A DNA stretch of 64,000 bases from JAHQVK01 sp036788295 (GTDB lineage: Bacteria > Myxococcota > Kuafuiibacteriia > Kuafuiibacteriales > Kuafuiibacteriaceae): positions 1 through 64,000 of the forward strand of contig DAIQNR010000011.1 in NCBI GenBank assembly GCA_036788295.1. Direction: 5' to 3'. Position numbers and translations under genes: made by a program. Shown here in pieces: positions 38,101-45,893 of this stretch (the first letter of the stretch is position 1; each line of letters opens with the position of its first letter). The notes beneath the pieces were generated by a model, which was not told the DNA's origin, searched no databases, and saw nothing but the letters and a program-made list of their open reading frames with translations.

Positions 38101-38268
38101 CCGGTAGGGCTCGGACCGCGCGTCCCGAACTTCGACGATCGCCACCGGCCCCCGAGCGACGTCGGGCAGAACCTGGCCCTGCGCGAGCAGCTCCGCGCCC
38201 CGCCGCCGCGTGCGCGAAGTGAACGCATCGGCGCAGCCGTCGATGAGCAAAACCCCATGGTCGGACAT
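35122..38268 (-). CDS. SWIM-domain SNF2-family ATPase
   Basis: A 1048-residue Swi2/Snf2-type DNA translocase. An N-terminal SWIM zinc finger (CQCAGFGRGQFCEH, CxCx(n)CxH) is followed by a long bacterial-type region of low similarity (about 150-580). The ATPase comprises motif I ADDMGLGKTV, motif II DEAH (ILDEAHLIKN), motif III LTGTPVENRP, and the helicase-C segments LVFSQFVRLLE and HRLGQ. Bacterial members are linked to transcription or chromosome maintenance, but the role here is unknown. It lies 49 bases downstream of DUF547 and 84 bases upstream of ssb, all on the same strand. Confidence 0.93.
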   Translation of the reverse strand: MSDHGVLLIDGCADAFTSRTRRRGAELLAQGQVLPDVARGPVAIVEVRDARSEPYRVAIDFSELEARDRLGVRCQCAGFGRGQFCEHVFGALLAVASVRTERPSRAVDVVSLRDELPLGEDDFFEASTERPWRLRIEALTRLATKTSMRQPEPALEDLRFVLDLAASEAAGAPVVAALQVRPLREPTAIALEWSDVFRVPPELRPGVELWLACPPPAEGLSGRRILPGIQRALFSALCGHLRLHPRGPPLRFEEGVPWVPILRFERSDQRTRISVRLRRNDDDLPLSEASAILPEGWMIVADHVEAIDLDRAAAWMRDERRSGPLVVSDVPPAELFEALARLPSLPPIEFAAPIDGFRVEARPPVPVLRGGPEDLRSRAELRISFLYGAHEADPDRGPALWVDHEHLTVIPRHFEAEARWLSRLVAAGADPAGETLSVASAARRQLEDLVLREGGEAERAGVRLLRGLVGPMDVRPGGDGGFLLKGAVAFGDSTVSVAAAVRAAATGSRVPLPTGADGILGENDERRLRALGALARISGDELQFGSTQAFLFQRLLDGYSVRADPSFERGALAAEAALQISPVPPPPSFRGELRLYQQVGLGWMQALERLELGGCLADDMGLGKTVQVLALLADGGGPTLVVAPRSLLFSWQEEAERFAPGLRVRAYHGPERVSVLEDLGPGDLVITTYGTVRRDADKLAEVAFFRVILDEAHLIKNPSARGTKAVRRLRARHRLALTGTPVENRPGELWSIFEFLNPRLLGECRAFERLAGGDALPLVARGVAPLLLRRRKGQVLTELPEKTERIVMCEPSPEERSFYEALRLRLAGGLSNAGTVTKAAALEALLRLRQAACHPALLDPSWRGRSSAKLDALLDQLIELREEDHKALVFSQFVRLLELVRERLDQRGVRYAWLDGKTQDREGAVRSFQSDPDCTVFLISLRAGGFGLNLTAADYVFLLDPWWNPAVEAQAVDRAHRLGQVRPVFAYRYLTRGTVEERVLALQGEKRAMAAALLDGAAPADAKWSLEELLDLILPGAELSNEVQKPAR

Positions 38269-38317
38269 GGCCGAGCCAGGAGCCTAGCAGGAGATGCGGC
38301 GCCGCGATCGCGGACGT

Positions 38318-39103
38318 TCAGCGGGATTGGTTCAGGCCCCAGTCGTAGTCGAAGAACGAGATCGGCTCGCCGGAGCGCAGACGGCGGGCCAAGCCGCCGG
38401 GGAGGTGGGCCTCGAGAAACGCGCGCAGCCCCTCCGGCCCTCCGAATTCGTCCCCGTACCAAGAAAAGAGCTTCGAGACTGCGACGCCGGAGGGTTGCTC
38501 ACGGGCGCCCGCTCGCGTCGAGAGGTAGCGGCGGGCCGCCGCCTCGAGGCGGGGAGCGAGCCCACGGCCAAAAAACGGGCGAGCCTCGAGCTCGGGGCAG
38601 CCACGGGCGGCGCATACGAGCGCGAAATGGGTTCGCGGATCGTCGGCGTGGGGACGGAGCACCCCCTTCTCGAGCGCATCGAGGGTGAGCGTCCGCCGTC
38701 CCACTCGATGGGTGCGCTCGTCGAAGAAGCCCGGGATCGACAGCACCGAGTGCGGGCGCTCGTGATGGAGCACGGCCTCGAGCACCAGCCCGTTGTACGC
38801 GTCGATGAGGTGCCCCGTCCGAAGCTCGCCGTCCTCGGGCAGCGGGTGCTCGGCGACGGCGGCGAGGAATTGGGCGAGCTCGGGCCGGCTCCGCTTGGCC
38901 AGGCCCACATAATCCACGCCCGTGGAGGTGACGTGACGCTTCAGGACGACGGCGTACGCGTCGCGCGCCGCTTGGGGCAGTGGGTCCGCGGCCCGCGGAT
39001 CCGCGGCGGCCGCCCGAGGGACCGGACCGGCGGCGGCGACGAGCGTCGCGAGGAGCGGAGCAACCAAAGCACGCACGGTGCCGGTACGGCTCGGCCCGAG
39101 CAC
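38318..39103 (-). CDS. DUF547-family exported protein
   Basis: A 261-residue protein with a signal peptide (MLGPSRTGTVRALVAPLLATLVAAAGPV). The DUF547 region shows VDYVGLAKR, HLIDAYNGLVLEAVL, HFALVCAARGCPEL and KLFSWYGDEFGG. This family has no firmly assigned function. It starts 3 bases after mtnC, so it belongs to the mtnB-mtnD-mtnC transcript, an unusual association. The Cys in VCAARGCP is a conserved family feature. Confidence 0.85.
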   Translation of the reverse strand: MLGPSRTGTVRALVAPLLATLVAAAGPVPRAAAADPRAADPLPQAARDAYAVVLKRHVTSTGVDYVGLAKRSRPELAQFLAAVAEHPLPEDGELRTGHLIDAYNGLVLEAVLHHERPHSVLSIPGFFDERTHRVGRRTLTLDALEKGVLRPHADDPRTHFALVCAARGCPELEARPFFGRGLAPRLEAAARRYLSTRAGAREQPSGVAVSKLFSWYGDEFGGPEGLRAFLEAHLPGGLARRLRSGEPISFFDYDWGLNQSR

Positions 39104-39106
39104 GGG

Positions 39107-39814
39107 TTACTGGCCGATCCCGAGCCCGGAACCGGCGGCGTCGAGGTCCGGGAAATGGCGGTGCCGGCCGCTCGGCGCGGTGCCGGGGCGAACGATTTGC
39201 GCAACCTGCCACCCAGCTTCTTGGGCGGCGTCGAGCTCGGCCTCGATGTCGGACAGGAACACCATCGCGCCGGATCCAAGCCTCTTTTGTATCTCGAGGT
39301 AGGAGGCGGATTCGCGCTTCGGACCGGCGTTCAGGGTGTCGAAGTGGGCATGCAGCAGGCGACCGAGGTCTCCGGCTTCGGTGTGCGCGAAGAACAGCCG
39401 CTGCGCTTGTACCGAGCCCGAGCTGTAGATGGACAGGCGCCACCCCGCTCTGCTCCACCGCTCGAGCGCGGCCGGTACCTCGGGGTAGACGTGGGCGACG
39501 AACGCCTTCGACTCGAACCCTTCCCGCCAGATGAGCCCCTGTAGGTTCTTGAGGGCCGCGTCCTTGACGTCTTCGTCGATGTATCTCTCGAGGCCAGCGA
39601 TGATCTCGGCGTCGGTGGCGGCGGGCAGGCCGGCCGCCGATAGGCTCTCCCTGGCCCGGTCCAGCTCCGCCGCGACCGACGGGTCCTCGCGATGGGCGGT
39701 CACGAAGCGCCCCAAGCGCTCCCGCGCGTAGGGAAACAGAACTTCGTGCACAAAATGGATGGAGGATGTCGTCCCCTCGACGTCGAGGACCACGTCCCCG
39801 ACCGGGGCGCTCAC
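39107..39814 (-). CDS. mtnC: Enolase-phosphatase E1 (methionine salvage)
   Basis: A 235-residue HAD-family bifunctional enolase-phosphatase. It converts 2,3-diketo-5-methylthiopentyl-1-phosphate to acireductone. Signature motif VVLDVEGTTSSIHFVHEVLF is complete, followed by IYSSGSVQAQ and FLSDIEAELDAA. ATGA overlap with mtnD and 3-base gap to DUF547 mark an operon. Confidence 0.96.
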   Translation of the reverse strand: MSAPVGDVVLDVEGTTSSIHFVHEVLFPYARERLGRFVTAHREDPSVAAELDRARESLSAAGLPAATDAEIIAGLERYIDEDVKDAALKNLQGLIWREGFESKAFVAHVYPEVPAALERWSRAGWRLSIYSSGSVQAQRLFFAHTEAGDLGRLLHAHFDTLNAGPKRESASYLEIQKRLGSGAMVFLSDIEAELDAAQEAGWQVAQIVRPGTAPSGRHRHFPDLDAAGSGLGIGQ

Positions 39815-40353
39815 AAACGAGCCTCGTAGGGCTTGTTGTAGCGGGCGGCGACGTCCGAACCGGTGTACCGGGCGACCCAGCCCTCGGGGTTCGTGAACAC
39901 GCGAATCGCCGTCACCAGCGGCTCTGCGCCCATGTCGAACCAGTGCCGGGTCCCAGCGGGAACGCTGATGAGGTCGCCGGCCTCGCAGACCAGGCAGAAC
40001 ACGGGCTCTTGCCCGCCGAGGTTGAACCAGAACGCGCCTTTGCCCTCGACGAAGAAGCGAACCTCGTCCTCGGCGTGGGTGTGCTCTTCGAGGAACTTCG
40101 CCCGGACGGCGTGGAGCTCCGGGGTCTGGGGGTGAACGCGGATGACGTCGGCGCTCTGGTAGCCGTGGCGGGCCATGTACGGCCCGAGGGCGTGGGCGTA
40201 GGCGGCGAGGACTTCATCCTGGCCGGCGCCCCGGTCGAGCGGCGCCGACGCGTCCCAGCGCTCGAACACCACGCCGCGGGCGTCGAGGTACGCGCCGATG
40301 GCGGCGCGGTCGGTGATGCGGAGGTCTTGGTCAGGGATCTCGAGGATCGTCAT
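39811..40353 (-). CDS. mtnD: Acireductone dioxygenase
   Basis: A 180-residue cupin. It cleaves acireductone to the ketoacid precursor of methionine plus formate (Fe form) or to a CO-producing off-path product (Ni form). The metal ligands are in HTHAEDEVRFF (two His and one Glu) and in RHWFDMG. ATG 40353 was chosen because it starts MTILEIPDQDLRI and overlaps the mtnB stop (ATGA). Metal identity cannot be read from sequence. Confidence 0.95.
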   Translation of the reverse strand: MTILEIPDQDLRITDRAAIGAYLDARGVVFERWDASAPLDRGAGQDEVLAAYAHALGPYMARHGYQSADVIRVHPQTPELHAVRAKFLEEHTHAEDEVRFFVEGKGAFWFNLGGQEPVFCLVCEAGDLISVPAGTRHWFDMGAEPLVTAIRVFTNPEGWVARYTGSDVAARYNKPYEARL

Positions 40354-40985
40354 GGGGCGCTCCCGAGCTGTCGGAGAAGGTGCTGCTGCTCGAGCAGCGC
40401 TTCCACCACCTCGACGTGCCGTTTCGCGTCGGCAACGGTGCGGCCGAACGCATAGAGGCCGTGGCCGGCGAGGAGAAAGGCCCAGGTCCCGGGCGCATCG
40501 CGAAGCGTCGGCTCGATGCGGCTCGAGAGGCGGGCCATGTTTTGGTCGTTGGGAAAGATGGGGACCGAGAGCTCGGTCTCGTGGGTGGTCACCCCCTCGA
40601 AGCCCTTCTGCAGCTCGAACCCGGTGAAGCGGATCGCGCCCCGCTCGACGAAGGCGAGGGACATCGACACCGACAGCGGGGCGTGAACGTGGAGGACGGC
40701 CCCCACCTCGGGACGGAGCCGGTATACGAGGGTGTGAAGCAGGGTTTCGGCCGAAGCGCGCCGGGGCTCGGGCGGAACCGGTCGGCCGTCGGCGTCCACG
40801 GCCATCAGGTGCTCCGGGCCAAAGTCCGCTTTGTCCACGCCCGACTGAGAGATGAAGCAGCGAGCGCCGGCGGGTGCGCGGTACGAGAAGTTCGAGCTCG
40901 TGGCTGGGCACCAGCCCCGAGCATGAAAGCCCCGGACCGCGGCGACCAGCGCTCGTCGCGTCCCGGGCTCGTCCGCTACCTCCAT
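40350..40985 (-). CDS. mtnB: Methylthioribulose-1-phosphate dehydratase
   Basis: A 211-residue class II aldolase-family enzyme. It dehydrates methylthioribulose-1-phosphate to the diketo compound used by MtnC. The zinc-binding His pair is in HVHAPLSVSM with another His in LAGHGLYAF. First gene of the mtnB-mtnD-mtnC-DUF547 run; divergent from hemL across 101 bases. mtnA and mtnK (or mtnP) are not in the window. Confidence 0.94.
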   Translation of the reverse strand: MEVADEPGTRRALVAAVRGFHARGWCPATSSNFSYRAPAGARCFISQSGVDKADFGPEHLMAVDADGRPVPPEPRRASAETLLHTLVYRLRPEVGAVLHVHAPLSVSMSLAFVERGAIRFTGFELQKGFEGVTTHETELSVPIFPNDQNMARLSSRIEPTLRDAPGTWAFLLAGHGLYAFGRTVADAKRHVEVVEALLEQQHLLRQLGSAP

Positions 40986-41086
40986 GGGGGCGAAACTGTA
41001 GTCGCCGCGTTCGGCGCCGGCAACCGTGGAGCGCGCGTCCCGGGATTCCGGGTGTGCGCGGGCGTGCTTCGAAGTAGCGTGCCCCC

Positions 41087-42373
41087 ATGAAGACCGAACG
41101 CTCCGCCGAGTTGATGCGAAGGGCTCGCGAGGTCATCCCTGGGGGCGTCAACAGCCCAGTTCGAGCCTTTCGCGCGGTCGGCGGGACCCCGCCGTTCATC
41201 GCGAGGGCCGAGGGCAGCAAGATCTGGGACGCCGACGGCAACCGCTACCTCGACTACGTCGGCTCCTGGGGACCGATGATCCTCGGTCACGCCGCCGATG
41301 AGGTGGTCTCCGCGGCAAAACATGCGCTCGAGCGGAGCTCGAGCTTCGGCGCACCCACGGAGGGGGAGGTGAAGCTCGCGGAGCTCGTCGTGCGGCGGGT
41401 GCCGTCGGTGGAGAAGCTGCGCCTCACCTCGAGCGGAACCGAGGCGACGATGAGCGCCATCCGTGTGGCGCGCGGGTTCACCGGCCGGGACGCCGTCTTG
41501 AAGTTCGAGGGCTGCTACCACGGCCACGCCGACTACCTGCTGGTGAAGGCCGGATCCGGGGTGGCGACCTTCGGCCTGCCCGACTCTCCCGGGGTCCCGG
41601 CCGATTTCGCGAAGCACACGCTGACCATTCCCTACAACGACCGGGAAGCGCTCGAGCGCGTCTTCGCCGAGCGGGGCGCCGACATCGCCTGCGCCATCAT
41701 CGAGCCGATCACCGGCAACATGGGGGTCATTCCCCCTGATCCAGGCTACCTCGAGCTGCTGCGGGAGCTGTGCACCGGTCACGGGTCGGTGCTCTTGTTC
41801 GACGAGGTCATGACCGGCTTTCGCGTCCACCCCCAGAGCGCGCAGGGCCTGTACGGCGTGCGGCCCGACCTCACCGCCTTCGGCAAGATCATCGGCGGCG
41901 GGCTGCCGATGGGAGCCTACGGCGGGCGCGCCGACATCATGGACATGGTCGCTCCGGCCGGCCCGGTGTACCAGGCCGGGACCTTGAGCGGGAACCCGTG
42001 CGCGGTGGCGGCGGGCTTCGCGACCCTCCGCAGCCTCGAGGCGCAGGGCAACTACGAGCAGCTCGAGCGCCGCTGCGCCGACCTGCAGGCCGGTCTCGAG
42101 GCGGCGCTCGAGGCCACCGGGGTGTCGGGCCGGGTGCAGCGGGTCGGCTCGATGCTGACCCTGTTCTTCAACGACGGCCGCCCGGTCAGGAACTTCGCCG
42201 ATGTCAGCGCGTGCGACCACGAGCGGTTCGGCCGGTGGTTTCACGCCATGTTGGAGCGGGGAATCTACCTGCCTCCATCCGGGTACGAGGCTTGGTTCGT
42301 CTCGATGGCGCACGACGCCGACGACATCGACCGCACCGTCGAGGCGGCGCGGACCTCGTTCGCGGCGCTCTGA
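41087..42373 (+). CDS. hemL: Glutamate-1-semialdehyde 2,1-aminomutase
   Basis: A 428-residue PLP enzyme that makes 5-aminolevulinate in the C5 haem pathway. It begins MKTERSAELMRRAREVIPGG and shows NSPVRAF, SSGTEATMSAIRVARGFTGR, FEGCYHGHAD and the PLP-lysine motif FGKIIGGGLPMGAYGG. The GTLSGNPCAVAAG signature is present. No sign of fusion or truncation. Confidence 0.97.
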   Translation: MKTERSAELMRRAREVIPGGVNSPVRAFRAVGGTPPFIARAEGSKIWDADGNRYLDYVGSWGPMILGHAADEVVSAAKHALERSSSFGAPTEGEVKLAELVVRRVPSVEKLRLTSSGTEATMSAIRVARGFTGRDAVLKFEGCYHGHADYLLVKAGSGVATFGLPDSPGVPADFAKHTLTIPYNDREALERVFAERGADIACAIIEPITGNMGVIPPDPGYLELLRELCTGHGSVLLFDEVMTGFRVHPQSAQGLYGVRPDLTAFGKIIGGGLPMGAYGGRADIMDMVAPAGPVYQAGTLSGNPCAVAAGFATLRSLEAQGNYEQLERRCADLQAGLEAALEATGVSGRVQRVGSMLTLFFNDGRPVRNFADVSACDHERFGRWFHAMLERGIYLPPSGYEAWFVSMAHDADDIDRTVEAARTSFAAL

Positions 42374-42415
42374 CCGCGGACCGTGGCCTCCGGTGCTCCG
42401 GCACCCGGCCGAGTG

Positions 42416-44206
42416 ATGTCCCGTCCCCCGTCGGGCACACTCCCTTTGGTGCGCTTCGACACCCGTACGCCACGGTCCCGGGGGCGCCGCTCCTTTCTCC
42501 TGATGGCCCTCGGCGTCGCGGGCCTCGGCTGCGGTGGCACCGAATCGTCTTCGGGCGGGGCGTGCCAGACCGCGCGCGACTGCGTGGCCGAAGAGACCTG
42601 CGTCGCGGGTCGGTGCGTGGGGGTGAAGCCGGACGAGAACCGGTGCCGCGAGGATGGCGATTGCGAATCGGGGGAGTTTTGCGACGCGGTCTCGGGCCTC
42701 TGCCGCCTCCTGTCCGGCGCGGGCGACGCGGGGATCTCGACCGAGGCCGACGCCGGCTCGACCGACCTCGACGCCGGACCGCGGGACGCGTTCGAGGGTC
42801 CCTGCGAGCGGGACGAGCAGTGCGGGAGCCCTCCAGCCGACATCTGCTTCGAGATGCAGTGCGTTCGCGGGTGCGGGGAACCGGGAGGGCTGACGTGCAC
42901 CGGCGGGCAAACCTGCGACCCAGCGACCGGGCGATGCCGGAGGCCGGTCATGAGCTGCGCCGAAGACAGCGACTGCGGGCCTCCGGCCGAGATCTGCGAA
43001 GGGGGGATGTGCCGCTTCGGATGCGGGGTAGACCCCGGCCTCTGCGGCCCCGACGAGCTGTGCGATCCGTCCACCGGCCGCTGCGTGCTCGCCCCCACCC
43101 CCTGCATGGGAGACAGCGACTGCGCCCCGCCCCGCACCGTCTGCGAAGGCACGCAGTGCGTTCCCGGCTGCGAGCAGCCAGGAGGCGTGCAGTGCGCCGG
43201 CACCGAGCCCCATTGCAACCCGATGACCGGGCGCTGCCAGTCCACGCCGGTCAGCGGGGGGCCCGGGTGCGTGCGGGACGCCGACTGCATGGATCCGACG
43301 CAAATCTGCGAAGCCATGCAGTGCGTGCCTCGATGCGACGCCCCCGGTGGCGCCTGCCCGGTCGGTCAGGTGTGCGCAACCGAGACCGGCCGCTGCGTCC
43401 CCGGGGGCCTCGGGCTCGGGGACACCTGCACCCTCGACGGCCAGTGCACGACCGACCTGTGCCTCCCGCTCGACATCAACATGGCGACGGTCCGGGCCTG
43501 CAGCCGGCCTTGCGGCGCGGAGGCGGACTGCCCGCTCGGTTTCCGCTGCGGAAACGTCAGCGGGATGTCGTTCTGCCTGGCGGGCAGCCTGTTCAACCCT
43601 CCCGCCCGCTTCGACGTGCCCGCCGGCGGCATGTGCTCGATGAGCAACAACACGTGCCAGTCGGGGTGGTGCAATACGCAGACGCAGCAGTGCCTCGAGA
43701 CCTGCCAGAGGGACAGCCACTGCGCCTCCTTTGGCGGCCGTTGCTTCATGTTCAACCGCACCGAGAACAACCAGGTCACGTGGCAGCCTCTGTGCGTGCA
43801 GCAGTCGGGGTCTACGCCGGGCGCCGCGTGCTCGGCGAACTCGAACTGCCGCTCCGGGGTCTGCAACCGGTACGAGCGGACGTGCGCCCAGTTCTGCTGC
43901 TCGAGCTCCGATTGCCCGACCAACCAGGTCTGCCGGGCCTACGACCTGGACCCGAACCACCTCACCAAGGTGTGCCAGCCCGCAGGGGCGGGCACCGCCG
44001 CCCTCGGGGCGACCTGCGCGACCGGAGCCGACTGCCGCACGGCGGTGTGCATCCCCACCGACCCGGCCCAAATGGGGAGCCCCCGCCAGTGCTCCACCTT
44101 GTGCTGCACCGACGCCGACTGCGCCGCCCTCCCTCGCGGCGGGGTCTGCCGGCCGTTCAACGGGCCGCTGATGGGCTCGCTGGTGGGCGCCTGCATCCCG
44201 AACTGA
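42416..44206 (+). CDS. Cys-rich repeat lipoprotein
   Basis: About 596 residues. The signal-like region FLLMALGVAGLGCGG places a plausible lipidated Cys near residue 42; the lipobox GLGC is non-canonical. The body holds at least four modules of roughly 50 residues (starting near CERDEQC, CAEDSDC, CMGDSDC and CVRDADC), each with about eight Cys in a CxxDxDC...CxGxxC...CVxGC...GRC pattern. The tail carries further CxxxxDC units. This architecture is common in myxobacterial outer-surface proteins. Start is uncertain (ATG 42416 or GTG 42449). No function known. Confidence 0.75.
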   Translation: MSRPPSGTLPLVRFDTRTPRSRGRRSFLLMALGVAGLGCGGTESSSGGACQTARDCVAEETCVAGRCVGVKPDENRCREDGDCESGEFCDAVSGLCRLLSGAGDAGISTEADAGSTDLDAGPRDAFEGPCERDEQCGSPPADICFEMQCVRGCGEPGGLTCTGGQTCDPATGRCRRPVMSCAEDSDCGPPAEICEGGMCRFGCGVDPGLCGPDELCDPSTGRCVLAPTPCMGDSDCAPPRTVCEGTQCVPGCEQPGGVQCAGTEPHCNPMTGRCQSTPVSGGPGCVRDADCMDPTQICEAMQCVPRCDAPGGACPVGQVCATETGRCVPGGLGLGDTCTLDGQCTTDLCLPLDINMATVRACSRPCGAEADCPLGFRCGNVSGMSFCLAGSLFNPPARFDVPAGGMCSMSNNTCQSGWCNTQTQQCLETCQRDSHCASFGGRCFMFNRTENNQVTWQPLCVQQSGSTPGAACSANSNCRSGVCNRYERTCAQFCCSSSDCPTNQVCRAYDLDPNHLTKVCQPAGAGTAALGATCATGADCRTAVCIPTDPAQMGSPRQCSTLCCTDADCAALPRGGVCRPFNGPLMGSLVGACIPN

Positions 44207-44221
44207 CCGGATGGGGAGCAG

Positions 44222-44797
44222 TCAAAGCCGCTCCCGCAGCCGGACGTCGAGGTCGGCTCGGCTCAAGAGGCCCCGCTCTTCGCACAGCGAGAACAGGACG
44301 CGGAGCACCTCGGCCGCCTGCTTGTTCTCTTGGACCGCCCGGGCGAGCCGCTCTTCGTCCGACGGCGCGGGCGGGCCGTGGAAGACCGTCCGCAGCAACT
44401 GGTCGAGCTGGCCGCAGCTGGCCACGACGAAGGCCAGGTCTGCCTCGAGCCGAAACCGCAGCTCCGCCTCGGTCAGCGCATCCTCGGGGTCGATCACGGC
44501 GACGGCGATTCGCCCGTCGCTGCATCGGTGCAGTGGCAGCGCGCCGTGACGGCGGCTCCAATCCTCGCCAAGGTGAGCGGCGAGATCCGGGTCGAGCAGC
44601 GGGGCGGGGGAAAGGCGAGGGAGCCCGAGGCCTTCCGCGGCGAGATCGGCGAGGACCTCATCCTCGATGAAGCCCTGCTCCACGAGGATGCGAGCGGGGG
44701 AGAGCCCGGTCCGCACCCCGAGCCCCCTCGCGTGCTCCGCGGTGGCCCGGTCGAGCAGCCCCCGCTCGAGCAGGGTGGGGAGCAAGCGGCGCATCAT
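44222..44797 (-). CDS. Standalone GspE/MshE N-terminal-like domain protein
   Basis: A 191-residue protein corresponding to the MshEN/GspE-N fold (LLPTLLERGLLDRATAEHA, ARILVEQGFIEDEVLADLAAEGLGLP, LPLHRCSDGRIAVAVIDPED). No ATPase domain follows. MshEN domains bind cyclic di-GMP in some type II secretion and type IV pilus ATPases. Here it is alone, so it may be a free c-di-GMP or secretion regulator; this is inference. ATG 44797 is preferred over earlier in-frame starts. It is divergent from the phosphotransferase-like gene. Confidence 0.72.
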   Translation of the reverse strand: MMRRLLPTLLERGLLDRATAEHARGLGVRTGLSPARILVEQGFIEDEVLADLAAEGLGLPRLSPAPLLDPDLAAHLGEDWSRRHGALPLHRCSDGRIAVAVIDPEDALTEAELRFRLEADLAFVVASCGQLDQLLRTVFHGPPAPSDEERLARAVQENKQAAEVLRVLFSLCEERGLLSRADLDVRLRERL

Positions 44798-44863
44798 GGC
44801 CGCACCCGGAGGTGGGCCGAGAAGGGGTGGCCGCCGTCGTTTTGTCGGGCTAGCATTCTCCGC

Positions 44864-45892
44864 ATGGCGGGGACCGTGCTTCTGGACAAAGAGGAGGTCC
44901 GCAGCATCCTTTCGCTGTACCACCTCGAAGACCTGGAGGACTTCGGCGGGCGCGTCGGGGCGTTCTCCCCTGCCTCATATTGGGTCAAAGCGGGCGGTCG
45001 CCGCTACGATCTGCGGATCACGGAGCGAAAGACGCTCGATGACATGGTCTTCGAGAAAGACCTCCTTTTGCACCTCCGACGGGCCGGTCTCCCGGTGCCG
45101 ACGCTCGTTCGCAACGTGGCCCGGGGGACGTTCACTCCGTGGGCGCGCCGCGGCCGCTACGTGAGCCTGTTCGAGCACACGCCAGGACGGGCGCTCGGGC
45201 GGTTCGAGATCCGCGCTCGGCACACCCGCACCATCGGTAGGGTGCTCGGCGAGCTGCACCGGGCGACGACCGGTTTTCGCCGCCGCCGGAGCAACCCGTG
45301 GAGCCTCTCGGCGCTCACCGAACGCCAGGGCCGGCTGGAGCGGGCGCTCGCCAAGCGGCGGCTGCCGCGGCGGCTCGAGCCGGTGGTGGCCGGGCTCGGG
45401 GAGGAGATCAGCCGGCAGGTGGAGCGGATCCCGCAGCAGCTGCTGCCCATGGGCCCGATCCACGGGGGTCTCGGGCTGGAGCGAGTGCGCTACCAGCGCG
45501 ACGGTCTCAGCGGATTGGTCGATTTCGAGACCGCGTGCCGGGACCGATTCGTGCTCGATCTGGCGCTCGCGGTCTCCGCGTGGTGCTGGGAGGCGAGCCC
45601 GCGCCAGTCGGGGGGCCCGGCGGGCAGGTTTCGGCTGACGAAGGTGCGGGCCATGCTCGACGGCTACCAGCGAGGCCGGGAGCTCTCGTCGGCGGAGCGA
45701 GCGGCGCTGCCCGATGAGTTGCGCCTCGTGGCGGCCCGGTTCGCGGTGGAGCGCCTCGTAGACCACGAGCTCGGTCGCCGCTCGAAGGACGGCTCGGTCC
45801 CCTACGAGGACTTCCGGCACCACACCGCCCGGCTCGACGCGTTGGGGTCGGGGCGAGCGGAGGAGCTCGTACGCCGCGGCCTCGAGGTCTGA
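44864..45892 (+). CDS. Degenerate phosphotransferase-like protein (APH/homoserine-kinase-like fold)
   Basis: A 342-residue protein resembling type II homoserine kinase or aminoglycoside phosphotransferases: LDKEEVRSILSLYHLEDLEDF, FEKDLLLHLRRAGLPVPTLV, GLVDFETACRDRFVLDLALAVSAWCW. The expected catalytic HGDxxxxN is instead HGGLGLER, so the general base Asp and metal-binding Asn are both lost; the DFE metal Asp remains. It is therefore likely inactive as a kinase, perhaps a regulator. The gene is followed 1 base later by holB (GTG start), suggesting co-transcription. Confidence 0.78.
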   Translation: MAGTVLLDKEEVRSILSLYHLEDLEDFGGRVGAFSPASYWVKAGGRRYDLRITERKTLDDMVFEKDLLLHLRRAGLPVPTLVRNVARGTFTPWARRGRYVSLFEHTPGRALGRFEIRARHTRTIGRVLGELHRATTGFRRRRSNPWSLSALTERQGRLERALAKRRLPRRLEPVVAGLGEEISRQVERIPQQLLPMGPIHGGLGLERVRYQRDGLSGLVDFETACRDRFVLDLALAVSAWCWEASPRQSGGPAGRFRLTKVRAMLDGYQRGRELSSAERAALPDELRLVAARFAVERLVDHELGRRSKDGSVPYEDFRHHTARLDALGSGRAEELVRRGLEV

Positions 45893-45893
45893 G

